Positions 1-8,761 of a DNA stretch of 64,000 nucleotides are shown here, piece after piece. Position 1 is the first letter of the stretch. Each line of letters starts with the position of its first letter. The stretch comes from Halolamina pelagica. Its GTDB lineage: Archaea > Halobacteriota > Halobacteria > Halobacteriales > Haloferacaceae. The DNA lies in the NCBI RefSeq assembly GCF_001307315.1, contig NZ_LGUC01000001.1, forward strand, positions 620,001 through 684,000, given 5' to 3'. The position numbers were made by a program, and so were the translations under genes. Under the pieces are notes generated by a model, which was not told the DNA's origin, searched no databases, and saw only the letters and a program-made list of their open reading frames with translations.

Positions 1-782
1 CTCCCCACCCTCGAAGCCAGCAGCGATCTACCGCTACGCGGGCTGACGACGCCGTACTCCGGGCGGGTCGCGACCGACGTGGCGGGCTCGGGCCTGGAGT
101 TCCACTCGACTCGGGAGTACCGACGGGGGACCCGCTCTCGCGGGTGGACTGGAACCGCTACGCCCGCAGCGGCGAGCTCTCGACGGTCTCGTTCCGCGAG
201 GAGCGGGCGGCGACGGTGGTGCTGCTGGTCGACAGCCGGGAGGCGGCCTACCGGGCGCCGGACGAGGACACGCCGAACGCGGTCGAGCGCAGCGTCGAGG
301 CCGCGGGCGAGGCGTTCTCGGCGCTACTCTCGACGGGCGATCGGGTGGGGATCGCCAGCTACGGCCCCGAAGCCTGCTGGCTCGCGCCCGCGACGGGCGA
401 GCAGCACCGCGCGACCGCCCGGCGCCTGCTCGCGGACCACCCGTCGTTCTCGGTGTCACCCTCGGAAGAGCCGTTCTACCCCTCGATCGCGCTGCGCCGG
501 CTCCGGCGCCGACTGCCCGCGGACGCCCAGATCGTGCTGTTCAGCCCGGCCACCGACGACTACATCGCGACGGTCGCGGAGCGACTGAACGCCTACGGCC
601 ACCAGCTGACGCTGATCAGCCCCGACCCGACGACCGACGACACGGCGACCCGCCGGCTCGCCCGGCTCGAACGCGACACGCGGCTCCGCCGGCTCCGGAG
701 CCACGGGATCCGGGTGATCGACTGGGGCGAGCGGCCGCTGGCGGTCGAACTCGCCCGGGCGACGCGGAGGTGGTCTCGATGA
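1..782 (+). CDS. DUF58 domain protein (vWA-like), 5' partial, one frameshift
   Basis: C-terminal part of a DUF58 protein; the start lies outside the window. Reading from base 1 gives GLEFHSTREYRRG, then the frame changes at the five-G run 125-129. One extra G restores GDPLSRVDWNRYARSGEL, the typical DUF58 core, followed by a von Willebrand A-like segment (VVLLVDSREAAY, then DAQIVLFSPATDDY). DUF58 proteins are usually coded next to MoxR ATPases and transglutaminase-like proteins; their role is poorly defined. The stop TGA (780-782) overlaps an ATG in an ATGA junction. The frameshift is probably a consensus error, since many genes here show the same fault. The family call is confident; the function is unknown. 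Confidence 0.8.
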   Translation, partial: PHPRSQQRSTATRADDAVLRAGRDRRGGLGPGVPLDSGVPTGDPLSRVDWNRYARSGELSTVSFREERAATVVLLVDSREAAYRAPDEDTPNAVERSVEAAGEAFSALLSTGDRVGIASYGPEACWLAPATGEQHRATARRLLADHPSFSVSPSEEPFYPSIALRRLRRRLPADAQIVLFSPATDDYIATVAERLNAYGHQLTLISPDPTTDDTATRRLARLERDTRLRRLRSHGIRVIDWGERPLAVELARATRRWSR

Positions 783-837
783 CCTGCACGCGTCGAGTCC
801 ACAACACCGACTGCCGGCGCCGTCGGAGGTGGCCTCG

Positions 838-1331
838 ATGAGCGAAATCACTCGCGAGCCGTCCCGCTTCGGCGTCGCCGTCGCGGCCGGGTTCGCGCTG
901 CTCTCGGTCGCGGCGACGGCCGTCGTCGTCCCCACCGGCGGTGCCGTCTCGGGGCTGGGGCTGGTCGTGCTGCTCGCCGGGCTCGCGGTCGCGTCGCGTC
1001 GGCTGATCACCAACGGCGGCGGGGTCCTGGTGCTCGGCGCGCTGTACGCGGGCTACACCGGCGCGCCGCCGCTGCTCGTGCTCGTCGGCGCCCTGACGGG
1101 GGTGCTCGCGTGGGACGCCGCCAGCAACGCCGTCTCGGTGGGCGAGCAGTTGGGGAGGGAGACCGACACCATGCGGGGCGAGACCGTCCACGTCGTCTCG
1201 TCGGTTCTCGTCGGGAGCCTCGCCGTCGCCATCGGCTACGCGGTGTATCTCGCCGCGGCGGGGGCCAGCCGATCGCGTCGGTGTTCCTGCTGGTGGTCGG
1301 CGCTGTCGCGCTGGTGAACGCGCTGCGGTGA
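838..1331 (+). CDS. Small integral membrane protein downstream of DUF58, one frameshift
   Basis: Hydrophobic protein of about 164 residues once repaired, with four or five membrane segments (for example VAVAAGFALLSVAATAVVV and SVFLLVVGAVALVNAL). ATG 838 is chosen over an in-frame GTG at 829 because a GGAGGT Shine-Dalgarno sits at 825-830. The frame breaks at the G run 1260-1264: one extra G joins YAVYLAAAGG to QPIASVFLLVV and ends at 1331. It follows the DUF58 gene by 55 bp on the same strand, so the two are probably co-transcribed and may act together at the membrane. I do not recognise a characterised homologue. Confidence 0.65.
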
Positions 1332-1372
1332 ATCGTAACCGATTAACCGGAGCACGTCCGACGGTTGGGTGA

Positions 1373-1457
1373 GCCGAGGTAGCCTAGCCTGGCCAAGGCG
1401 GTAGATTCGAAATCTACTGTCCTCACGGACTCAAGGGTTCAAATCCCTTCCTCGGCG
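1373..1457 (+). tRNA. tRNA-Ser (anticodon CGA)
   Basis: Class II tRNA of 85 nt. The acceptor stem GCCGAGG (1373-1379) pairs with CCTCGGC (1450-1456), with discriminator G at 1457 as expected for serine. The anticodon stem GTAGA/TCTAC closes the seven-base loop TTCGAAA, giving anticodon CGA. A long variable arm (TGTCC...GGACT) and the T-arm loop TTCAAAT complete the fold. No CCA is encoded. A short T run follows at 1458-1461 and may end transcription. No intron is seen. Confidence 0.97.
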
Positions 1458-1503
1458 TTTTTCAGGCGTCACGTCGACCGGCGCCGCGGCTCGTCGTCGA
1501 CGA

Positions 1504-1751
1504 TTAGCCCAGAGTCGGGGGCTGATGATGAGTTGCTCGCTGACGCTCTCGAGCACGCTCGCCGGGAGATGGATCCGTCCATCCTCCCGTTGATCGATCC
1601 CGAAGATCGCCGACTGCTCGGTGTTCACGACCAGCGTCTCCAGTTCGCCCGTCGCCGGGTCGAGGGTGAGCGTGTGCAGCTCACCGACGTGCTGGCCATC
1701 GGTACTCATCACTGACTTCTCGGAGAGCTCGCTTGCAAGGACGGGGGACAC
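1504..1751 (-). CDS. PRC-barrel domain protein, one frameshift near the end
   Basis: Small PRC-barrel protein of about 82 residues, starting SPVLASELSEKSVMSTDG and carrying the family pattern GELHTLTLDPATGELETLVV. GTG 1751 is chosen because a TTTTAG TATA-like box lies about 30 nt upstream, fitting a leaderless start. As read, the frame runs through the C run (plus-strand G 1517-1521) into the tRNA gene; one extra C gives a stop at 1504-1506, clear of the tRNA. PRC-barrels in archaea are linked to RNA processing and to CdvA-like or photosystem scaffolds; the exact role here is unknown. A second member lies at 46844-47088. Confidence 0.7.
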
Positions 1752-1895
1752 GCCCGTCCGTTTCGACCGAGTCCCACTAAAACACCGTGCTCGGCGGTGC
1801 AGACGACCCGCGGTCCGTGCGGCAACGACGGCGAGCGTCACGCTCGCGGTTCACCATCCCTCGGCACTTCTCCCGGACAGCCGGCGTCCCCGCCG

Positions 1896-2453
1896 CTAGA
1901 ACTCCGTCACTTTCGACTGGATCCGGCCGTCGTCGACGGTCTCGTCGTCGGCGACGTAGCGCGCCAACCGGTCCCGGCTCACGTCGTCGTGGCCGTGGAG
2001 GTACGCCAGCTCCGTCAGCGACAGCTCCTCGCCCTGCTCCAGCTTGTGCAGCAGGCTCTCCGGGCTCAGCCGCTCGTACGTCACGTCCAGGTCGACCGTC
2101 GCCGCCCGGCCATCGCTCGCCTCGGCGACGTTGATCGCCTCGTGCAGCACCGTCGCGAAGTCGAGGTCGGTGTCGTCGACGCCACGGTACAGCAGCGCTT
2201 GGGCCGACACCAGCGCGTCGAACGCGTCGGCGCCGGCCAGGTTCCCGAACCGTTTCCCGAACACCAGCTCGCGGTCGTGGTCGTCGAGCCGCTCGATCAG
2301 GAGTTCGAAGTCCCGAACCGCCTCGAACAGCCGGTCGCGGATCCGCGCCCGCGCGTTGCGCTCCGACTGAACGCTCGAGAACGTCGTCTCCCCGCGCAGG
2401 TACGCGCGGTCGGCCTCGCTCAGGATTCCGCGCTCGCGATCACTATCGACCAT
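1896..2453 (-). CDS. Haloarchaeal conserved hypothetical protein
   Basis: A 185-residue soluble acidic protein beginning MVDSDRERGILSEADRAYLRG. This opening is a pattern I associate with a group of haloarchaeal proteins of unknown function. The rest is largely helical (ERNARARIRDRLFEAVRDFE; HKLEQGEELSLTELAYLHGH). No catalytic motif or membrane segment is visible. ATG 2453 is chosen because a TTTTAT box lies about 33 nt upstream. It is divergent from the PCNA gene, and the 113-bp gap carries both promoters. Function unknown. Confidence 0.6.
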   Translation of the reverse strand: MVDSDRERGILSEADRAYLRGETTFSSVQSERNARARIRDRLFEAVRDFELLIERLDDHDRELVFGKRFGNLAGADAFDALVSAQALLYRGVDDTDLDFATVLHEAINVAEASDGRAATVDLDVTYERLSPESLLHKLEQGEELSLTELAYLHGHDDVSRDRLARYVADDETVDDGRIQSKVTEF

Positions 2454-2536
2454 ACTTCGAAAACGGGTATGGATGTGGATAAAAGTGGCGTTAAATACTT
2501 GGTAATTGATTATCCACCACACTACTGGTAAAAATG

Positions 2537-2543
2537 CTTATAC
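2537..2543 (+). promoter_or_regulatory. TATA box of the PCNA gene
   Basis: CTTATAC is centred about 27 nt before ATG 2567, the spacing expected for a leaderless haloarchaeal transcript. The surrounding AT-rich stretch 2455-2545 stands out against the high-GC background and also holds the promoter of the divergent gene. Confidence 0.5.
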
Positions 2544-2566
2544 AGAAGCCGGACGCGGGTTCGACC

Positions 2567-3361
2567 ATGTCCGAAGCCGTCTCGCCGACCGTGTCGCTCC
2601 CGCAGGACCCCGCCGTCGACGCGACGATCGACGCCGACCGACTCGACGACTCGCTGGCCGTCCTCGGCGCGCTCGTCGACGAGTGTCGGCTCGAACTGGC
2701 CGCCGACGGCCTCCACGTCCGCGCGGTCGATCCCGCGAGCGTCGCCGCCGTCTCGCTCGATCTCCCGGCCGACGCGTTCGAGCAGTACGCCGCCAACGGC
2801 GAGACCGTCGGCGTCGACGTGAGCCGGCTCGGGGAGGTCGTCGGCCTCGCGGATCCGGGGGATTCGGTTCGGCTCGTCCTCGACGCCGAGCGCCGTCGCC
2901 TCCACGTGCTGGTGGGCGAACTCGCCTACACGCTGGGGCTGATCGACCCCGAGGCGATCCGCGAGCCGCTGGACCCCGCCGAGATGGAGTACGACTGTCC
3001 GGCCGAACTGGCGATCGCGGGCAGCGACGTGTCGCGGATCGTCGACGCCGCCGAGATGGTGTCGACCCACCTCACGCTGGGCGTCGACGCGGACCCGGCG
3101 GCGTTCTACGCGGAGGCCAGCGGCGACACCGACGACGTGGCGCTGGCGTTCGACGGCGACGATCTCGCCGCGCTCTCGCCCGCCGCGGTCGAGTCGCTGT
3201 TCAGTCTCGACTACCTCCGCGAGATGGCGCGCCCGATCCCCGCCGACAGCGAGGTGACGATCGCACTGGGTACCGAGCAGCCGGTGACGCTCGGCTTCGA
3301 CCTCGCCGACGGCCCGGGCGAGGCGACGTTCCTGCTCTCTCCCCGGCGCTCGGTCGCCTGA
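2567..3361 (+). CDS. pcn: DNA polymerase sliding clamp (PCNA)
   Basis: Ring-shaped clamp that tethers replicative polymerase and repair enzymes to DNA. The 264-residue sequence carries PCNA hallmarks: LVDECRLELAADGLHVRAVD, LPADAFEQY, YTLGLIDPEAIR, GDTDDVALAF, SLFSLDYLREMARPIPADSEV and a C-terminal LSPR. ATG 2567 is chosen by the TATA spacing; an in-frame ATG at 2534 lies within the promoter. Compared with the haloarchaeal PCNA I recall, the N-terminus carries about 15 extra residues (MSEAVSPTVSLPQDP), and the sequence is somewhat diverged. It could be either the sole clamp or a paralog; the window cannot decide. Confidence 0.85.
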   Translation: MSEAVSPTVSLPQDPAVDATIDADRLDDSLAVLGALVDECRLELAADGLHVRAVDPASVAAVSLDLPADAFEQYAANGETVGVDVSRLGEVVGLADPGDSVRLVLDAERRRLHVLVGELAYTLGLIDPEAIREPLDPAEMEYDCPAELAIAGSDVSRIVDAAEMVSTHLTLGVDADPAAFYAEASGDTDDVALAFDGDDLAALSPAAVESLFSLDYLREMARPIPADSEVTIALGTEQPVTLGFDLADGPGEATFLLSPRRSVA

Positions 3362-3406
3362 CTCGGCACGCCGGGGTTTGATAGTCCCGCCCCGAGAACG
3401 GCCGGT

Positions 3407-3643
3407 ATGAGCACCGAAGAGCCAACCGAACGATGCTACTCCGAGATCGTCACCCGTCTCGACCCCGAGGAGCGGGAGACGATCGCCGAGGCGGCGGCGC
3501 TGCTCGCCAGCACCGCCGACCGGATGGCGCAGATCGAGAGCGACGGCGACGCCGAGGGGATGGCGGTCGAACTCCGACGCATCGCGGACGAACAGGCCCG
3601 GATCGAGGAGATCGCCCTCGCTCCCTGTTCGGGCACGAACTGA
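3407..3643 (+). CDS. Small acidic helical protein, unknown
   Basis: A 78-residue protein (MSTEEPTERCYSEIVTRLDPEE...) with two predicted amphipathic helices and Cys residues near each end (CYSE; APCSGTN). It lies 45 bp after the PCNA gene and 22 bp before TrkH, on the same strand. Acidic composition and GC3 usage match its neighbours, which supports real coding. No family recognised. Confidence 0.5.
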   Translation: MSTEEPTERCYSEIVTRLDPEERETIAEAAALLASTADRMAQIESDGDAEGMAVELRRIADEQARIEEIALAPCSGTN

Positions 3644-3665
3644 AACCGACAGAGACGAACACTCG

Positions 3666-5210
3666 ATGGTTTCACTCCCGAGCACGTACGTCGATTACCG
3701 CGTGAGCGTCGGCTTCGTCGGCCGCGTCCTGAAGTATCTCGGTGTCACGCCGCTGATCCCGCTGCTGGCCGCCCTCTACTACGGCGAGAGCCCCGTCCCC
3801 TTCGTCGCCACGAGCGCCGTGATGCTCGGGACGGGCCTGCTGTTCGAGCGCCTCGGCACTGACGACGAACTGGGTCGGCGCGAGGCGTTCCTCCTCGTCA
3901 GTCTCGCCTGGCTGGTCGTCCCGCTCGCGGGACGGTGCCGTACCTCGTCGCCGGGACCGGCACGGTCGCCGCGCCGATCAACGCGCTGTTCGAGAGCATG
4001 AGCGGGTTCACGACCACCGGCGCGACCGTGCTGGGCGAGATCTCCACCGAACGGCACGGCCACGCGATGCTGCTGTGGCGCCAGCTCACCCAGTGGCTCG
4101 GGGGATGGGGATTCTCGTCCTCATGGTGGCGATCCTGCCCGAGATGTCCGTCGGCGGCGCACAGGTAATGAACCAAGAGGCGCCGGGGCTGAGCCTCGAC
4201 AAGCTCACCCCGCGGATCCAGGAGACCGCCCGCGCGCTCTGGGGGATCTACGCGGGTTCACCCTGCTCGCGGCGCTGGTCTACTTCGCGCTCGGCGTCGT
4301 CGACGTCGCGCCGAACATGGACCTCTACAACGCCGTCGCCCACGCGCTCACCACGCTCCCAACGGGCGGGTTCTCGCCCGAAGCCCGCAGCGCCGAGGCG
4401 TTCGCGCCGGCGATCCAGTGGGCGATGATGCCCTTTATGCTGATCGCGGGGACCAACTTCGCGCTGTTCTGGCACGTGTTCAACGGGGAGCCCCGTCACC
4501 TGACCGACAACGCGGAGTTCCGCGCGTACCTCCTCGTCATCGCGGGGTTCGGTGCGGTCGTCTCCGCAGTCCTGTTCGCGGGCGTCGGGATGGCCGAGAC
4601 GCCGACGAACGTCGACGCCGTCGCCGGCAACCTCGAGAACGCGCTCCGGCAGGGGCTGTTCCAGGTGATCGCGATCGTCACGACCACCGGCTACGCGAGT
4701 ATGGACTTCAACACGTGGGACGCTTCCGCGCAGACGGTCCTGCTGTTCGCGTACTTCCTCGGCGGCTCGGCCGGCTCTGCCGCGGGGTCGATCAAGATCG
4801 TGCGCTGGGTGATCGCGAAGCGGGCGGCCGACCGTTCGCTGTTCGTCGCCGCCCACCCCGAGGCCGTCAGGCCGGTCCGGCTGAACGACGAGGTCATCGA
4901 CGAGACCACTATCCGCGAGGTGTTCGTGTTCGTGACGGTGTTCGTGGTGCTCTTTGCGGTCTCGACGATGCTGCTCTACCTCGACAGCTTCCGGACGCCC
5001 GACGTGACGCTGTCGGGCCTGGAGGCGATGAGCGTCGCCATCGCGACGCTGGGCAACGTCGGTCCGGGCTTCGGCCCTGTCGGCCCGATGAACAGCTTCC
5101 TGGCGTTCTCGGGCGCCGCGAAACTGTACATGGTGTTCCTCATGTGGATCGGTCGGCTGGAGATCCTCTCGGTGCTGGTGATCTTCACGTCGTCGTTCTG
5201 GACGCGCTAG
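3666..5210 (+). CDS. trkH: TrkH family potassium uptake protein, three frameshifts
   Basis: Membrane subunit of a Trk potassium transporter, about 515 residues when repaired. Filter-loop motifs are visible: [35 protein letters not shown] and [14 protein letters not shown]. The frame breaks at three G runs: 3929-3931 ([14 protein letters not shown]), 4100-4104 ([13 protein letters not shown]) and 4254-4256 ([13 protein letters not shown]). Each is healed by one G. The stop TAG shares the four bases CTAG (5207-5210) with the convergent kinase gene. No TrkA gene is adjacent; potassium uptake is central to salt-in osmotic balance. Confidence 0.9.
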
Positions 5211-6064
5211 TACCCCAGTTCGGCCAGCGTCTCCCGAACCGGCTCGCGGTACTCGTCGCCGAAGTGACGCAGATGCACCAGCAGCGGCAGTAGTCGGTAG
5301 ATCGGCCGCCGGCCGGCAACGCCGTCGGGGAGTCCCCCGTCCGGCCCCGCCGCTCGCTCCCGATACCGCTCGAAGAACGCCTCCCCGCCCGTCCCGGTCC
5401 AGTCGACGTAGGCCAGTTCGACTTCCGGGTCGGCGTAGTAGCAGGCGGGATCGAGGAACGCCCGCACCGACTCGCCGTCGGTCACGAGGTTCTCGGTCCA
5501 CACGTCGCCGTGGATCAGCGACGGCGCCGGGTCGTGATCCAGCAGCGCCGGCAGGTCGTCGACGAGTTCGTCGATGCGCTCGGCGTCGCTCGCCGGCAGC
5601 AGCCCTTCCGTCTCGGCACGGTCGGCCATGTAGCCGAGCCGGTACTCGCCGAAAAACGTCGGCCAGTCCGCCTCCCGTGGGTTCGGCAGGTCGAGCTTCC
5701 CGGTGAGCGTGTCGACCGGGAAGCCGAACGTCGGCGCCGACTCGGCGTGCAGCGCGGCGAGTCGGTCGGCGAGATCGCGCTCGACGGCGGGCGTGATCTC
5801 GGAGTCGCCCTCGACGAACTCGAGCACGAGCAGCGCCTCGCTGGCGTGGAACACTTCGGGAACCGTGAGCCCGTGGTCGGCGAGGTGGCGGAGCATCCGC
5901 GCCTCGGTCCGGAGATCCGTCGCGGCGGCCTTGGCGACGAGCCGGCGGCCGTCCGCGAGGTCGACGCGGTGGACGCTGCCCACCTCGCCGCCGTCGAGTT
6001 CGGCGGCGTCGACGATCGGTGCGTCGGCCCACGACTCGACGGCCGCACGGATTGGGGCGTCCAT
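5207..6064 (-). CDS. Fructosamine kinase family protein
   Basis: A 285-residue protein of the fructosamine/ketosamine-3-kinase family, which phosphorylates glycated amines so that they fall apart and the protein is repaired. Visible features: nucleotide-binding lysine in RLVAKAAAT, LVLEFVEGD hinge, catalytic loop IHGDVWTENL, DPACYYADPEVELAYV metal-binding segment and YRLLPLLVHL near the end. ATG 6064 directly abuts the stop of the deoxyhypusine synthase gene, so the two are almost certainly co-transcribed. The frame is intact. Confidence 0.88.
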   Translation of the reverse strand: MDAPIRAAVESWADAPIVDAAELDGGEVGSVHRVDLADGRRLVAKAAATDLRTEARMLRHLADHGLTVPEVFHASEALLVLEFVEGDSEITPAVERDLADRLAALHAESAPTFGFPVDTLTGKLDLPNPREADWPTFFGEYRLGYMADRAETEGLLPASDAERIDELVDDLPALLDHDPAPSLIHGDVWTENLVTDGESVRAFLDPACYYADPEVELAYVDWTGTGGEAFFERYRERAAGPDGGLPDGVAGRRPIYRLLPLLVHLRHFGDEYREPVRETLAELGY

Positions 6065-7173
6065 CTACCCGTCCAGCGTCTCCAGGGCGTTCGCGACCAG
6101 CATCGGCAGGAACACGGTCGCGTCGCCGACGATCGTCGCGTTGCGCGCGTCGGGCTCGAACTTCCCCAGGACCGGGCCTCGTCGAGCGTCGCGCCCGAGA
6201 GCCCGCCGGTCGCCTCGGGGTCCATGGTGATCTGGACGCCGTAGTCGTACGCACCCGGCGTCACGAGCATCGTCTGGAGGGTGAAGTTCTTCGGCACGCC
6301 GCCGCCGACCAGCAGACAGCCCGCGCGCTCGGACTCGAAGGCGAGGTCCGTCAGCCCGGTCATGTCCGCCAGCGCGTCCAGCGAGAACTCGGAGGTCTGG
6401 GAGTACACCCACGCCTGCAGGCCGAGCACCGAGTCCTGCACCGCCGGACAGTAGATCGGTACGTCGTTCTCGTACGCCGCGGCGGCGATGCCCGGGCCCT
6501 CGTCGATCTCCTCCGCGGCGTTCACCTCGCTGTTCGCCCGCCCCAGCTCGCGAGTGAACCGTTCGATGCTGACGACGCCCTCCGCCTCGAGCGGCGGGAA
6601 CACGTGCTCTCGGAGATGCTCCTCGAACAGCGCGAAGTGCTCCTGTGGCAGGTAGACGTTGTAGATGCGGTCGACGCCCTCCTCGCGCAGGCGCTCGTCG
6701 TGGTCGCGCGTGCCCGAGCCCGAGGCGTGTTTGGGGTGGTCCTCGTCGTGGCCGTGTTCGCCGTGGCCTTCGCCCTCGTGGCCGTGCTCCCCATCACCGT
6801 GGCCGTGTCCGTGGACGCTCCCGTGGTGGTGCTTGCCGCCGATGGCCTCGATCGCGTCGTGGGTCAGGTTCGCGCCGGTCGTGACCAGCGCGTCGACGTG
6901 GCCCTCCCGGATCAGGCCGGCGACGACCTCCCGCATCCCGGCGGGCACCATCGCCCCCGCCAGCGAGAGGAAGACGGCGCAGTCGTCGTCCTCGAGCATC
7001 TCGGTGTACACGTCGGCGGCCTCGTGGACTGCGGCGGCGCCGATGCCGGCGTCGCCATACTGCTCGACGAGCTCGCCCACGCTCATCCCCGCGCTGACGG
7101 AGGCGTGCCCGATCGGGTCGTGCTGGAACTCCCGGCGTTCGGTCTCCTCCCCGTGATCGGCGTCCTCACTCAT
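6065..7173 (-). CDS. dys: Deoxyhypusine synthase with His-rich insertion, one frameshift
   Basis: Transfers the aminobutyl group of spermidine (or a related amine) to a lysine of aIF5A. Typical segments are present: LSLAGAMVPAGMR, DALVTTGANLTHDAIEA, NDVPIYCPAVQDSVLG, LLVGGGVPKNFTLQT, YDYGVQITMDPEATGGLSGA. Residues 115-158 form an insertion with 14 histidines. The frame breaks at plus-strand C 6164-6167, exactly at the catalytic lysine motif; one extra base restores SWGKFEPDA. Repaired length is about 369 residues. ATG 7173 is the first codon before the conserved region. It lies next to a pyruvoyl-type arginine decarboxylase pathway only at a distance (53 kb). Confidence 0.9.
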
Positions 7174-7235
7174 ACACCCGTCTCGTGGCGGTACGGGCTT
7201 GAAGCACCCGATACGTGGGTACCCCTCCCGGCGGC

Positions 7236-8002
7236 TCAGAGTCCCGTCGGGTGATCGACGAACACCGTCTCCAGCCCCCACTCCTCGGTCAGCGCCTGCA
7301 GCGACCGTACCCGAAGGTCTCCGTCGCGTAGTGCCCCGCGAGCAGCACGTTGATCCCCGCTTCGCGGGCCTCGTGGTACACCTGCTGTTTCCCCTCGCCC
7401 GTGACTAGCACGTCGGCGCCAGCGTCGACGGCCTCCCCGAGCCAGTCGGTGCCGCTGCCCGTCAGGACGGCGACGCGCTCGATCTCCTCGGGGCCGAAGG
7501 CGAGCGTCTGGACCCCTTCCTCACCAGTGTCGAGTTCGTCGGCCAACAGCCCCGACAGCGCGCCGACGGTGATCGGCTCGTTGCGCTCGCCGAGCAGGCC
7601 GACGGTCTCCGGGCCGACCTCGCCGAACGGCTCCCGGGCGTGGAGGTCGAGCAGGTCGGCGACCCCGGCGGCGTTCCCGAGCGTCGGATGCCCGTCGAGT
7701 GGCAGGTGCGAGACGTACAGCGGGAGGTCGTTGCGGATCAGCGGCTCGATCCGTTCGTACTCCCGGCCGGTCACGCGGTCCAGCCCGCCCCACACCAGGC
7801 CGTGGTGGGTGACCAGCGCGTCGGCGCCGGCGTCGAGCGCGGCCTCGATCGTCGCGTCGGCGGCGTCGACCGCGAACGCGACGGTCTCGACCTCGCCCTC
7901 GCGGCGGCCGATCTGTAGCCCGTTGGGGCTGGCGTCGACGTCGGCGTAGTCGTCGGTCCGGAGCTCCTCGTCGAGTCGGTCGACGAACTCGGCGCGGTCC
8001 AT
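7236..8002 (-). CDS. NIF3-like dinuclear metal centre protein, one frameshift
   Basis: Member of the NIF3/YbgI/GTP cyclohydrolase 1 type 2-like family, about 255 residues when repaired. Metal-ligand motifs: ALVTHHGLVWGG and YVSHLPLDGHPTLGN near the start, and DVLVTGEGKQQVYHEA plus LLAGHYATETFG near the end. The frame breaks at C 7310-7312; one extra base gives ETFGVRSLQALTEEWGLETV and a stop at 7236-7238. Its molecular role is not settled in the family. It is divergent from nosL, and the 147-bp gap carries the promoters. Confidence 0.87.
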
Positions 8003-8149
8003 GGCTGGGCGGTAGAGCGCGCGCGGTTTGTACCCCCGACTCCGGGCAGCGTTCGACTGTCGCACCAATACTCCTTTGCGCCAGCGCGACGTATCTTCAA
8101 CCACGTGAGCGGTGTCGCCCTGCTGTGGCGGCGACCGCCACACCTGCCC

Positions 8150-8761
8150 ATGACTCCCAGCAAACGCGATCCAAACCACGGTGACAGTTCTGACGCGTCG
8201 GCGACGGGCGCCAGTTGTACTCGCCGCCACGCAATCGTGGCGACCGCCGGGATCACTGCCGGTCTCGCCGGCTGTCTCGGCGGCGACGGCGGCGCACCCG
8301 AAGCAGTGACGCTGTCCGAAGACGCTACCTGTGACGTCTGTGGCATGGTCATCTCCCAGCACCCCGGCCCGACCTCGGAGATCTTCTACGCCGACGAGCA
8401 GCCGGCCGGGCACGACAACCCCGCGCGGTTCGACAGCACGTGGGAGGCGTTCCAGTTCGACTTCGAACACGAGGACTGGAGCCGCGAGGCGTTCTACGTG
8501 ACCGACTACTCCACGGTCGACTACGAGATCCGGACCGACGACGACCAGGAGATCATCTCGACGCACTACGACGCCGACTCGTTCGTCGACGCGACGACGG
8601 TCACGTTCGTCGCCGGCTCGTCGGTGGTCGGCGCGATGGGTGAAGACCTGATCGCGTTCTCCGAGGCGGGGGACGCCGAGTCGTTCCAGTCGGAGTACGG
8701 CGGCGACATCGTCAGCTTCGAGGAGGTATCGCCGGAGCTCATCTCGACGCTCGGGCGGTAG
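8150..8761 (+). CDS. nosL: NosL family copper-binding lipoprotein
   Basis: A 203-residue exported protein. Residues 24-42 form a Tat-type lipoprotein signal (TRRHAIV...LAGC, lipid on Cys42). The NosL copper motif CDVCGM is at residues 61-66. In denitrifiers NosL hands Cu(I) to the nitrous oxide reductase assembly machinery. ATG 8150 is chosen over an upstream in-frame GTG at 8105 because it gives a compact signal peptide. The stop TAG is followed directly by the nosD ATG, so translation is probably coupled. No nosZ lies in the window. Confidence 0.85.
   Translation: MTPSKRDPNHGDSSDASATGASCTRRHAIVATAGITAGLAGCLGGDGGAPEAVTLSEDATCDVCGMVISQHPGPTSEIFYADEQPAGHDNPARFDSTWEAFQFDFEHEDWSREAFYVTDYSTVDYEIRTDDDQEIISTHYDADSFVDATTVTFVAGSSVVGAMGEDLIAFSEAGDAESFQSEYGGDIVSFEEVSPELISTLGR

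Noticed and set aside
3666-5210. Programmed frameshifting in trkH
   Set aside because: Three shifts in one gene, all missing one G, with the same fault in about 20 unrelated genes, point to consensus error rather than recoding.
6065-7173. Loss of deoxyhypusine synthase by mutation
   Set aside because: The break removes the catalytic lysine, which should be lethal, and it matches the general missing-base pattern; the restored sequence is perfectly family-like.
8105-8149. Upstream GTG start for nosL
   Set aside because: It would put 15 extra residues in front of an already complete Tat lipoprotein signal.
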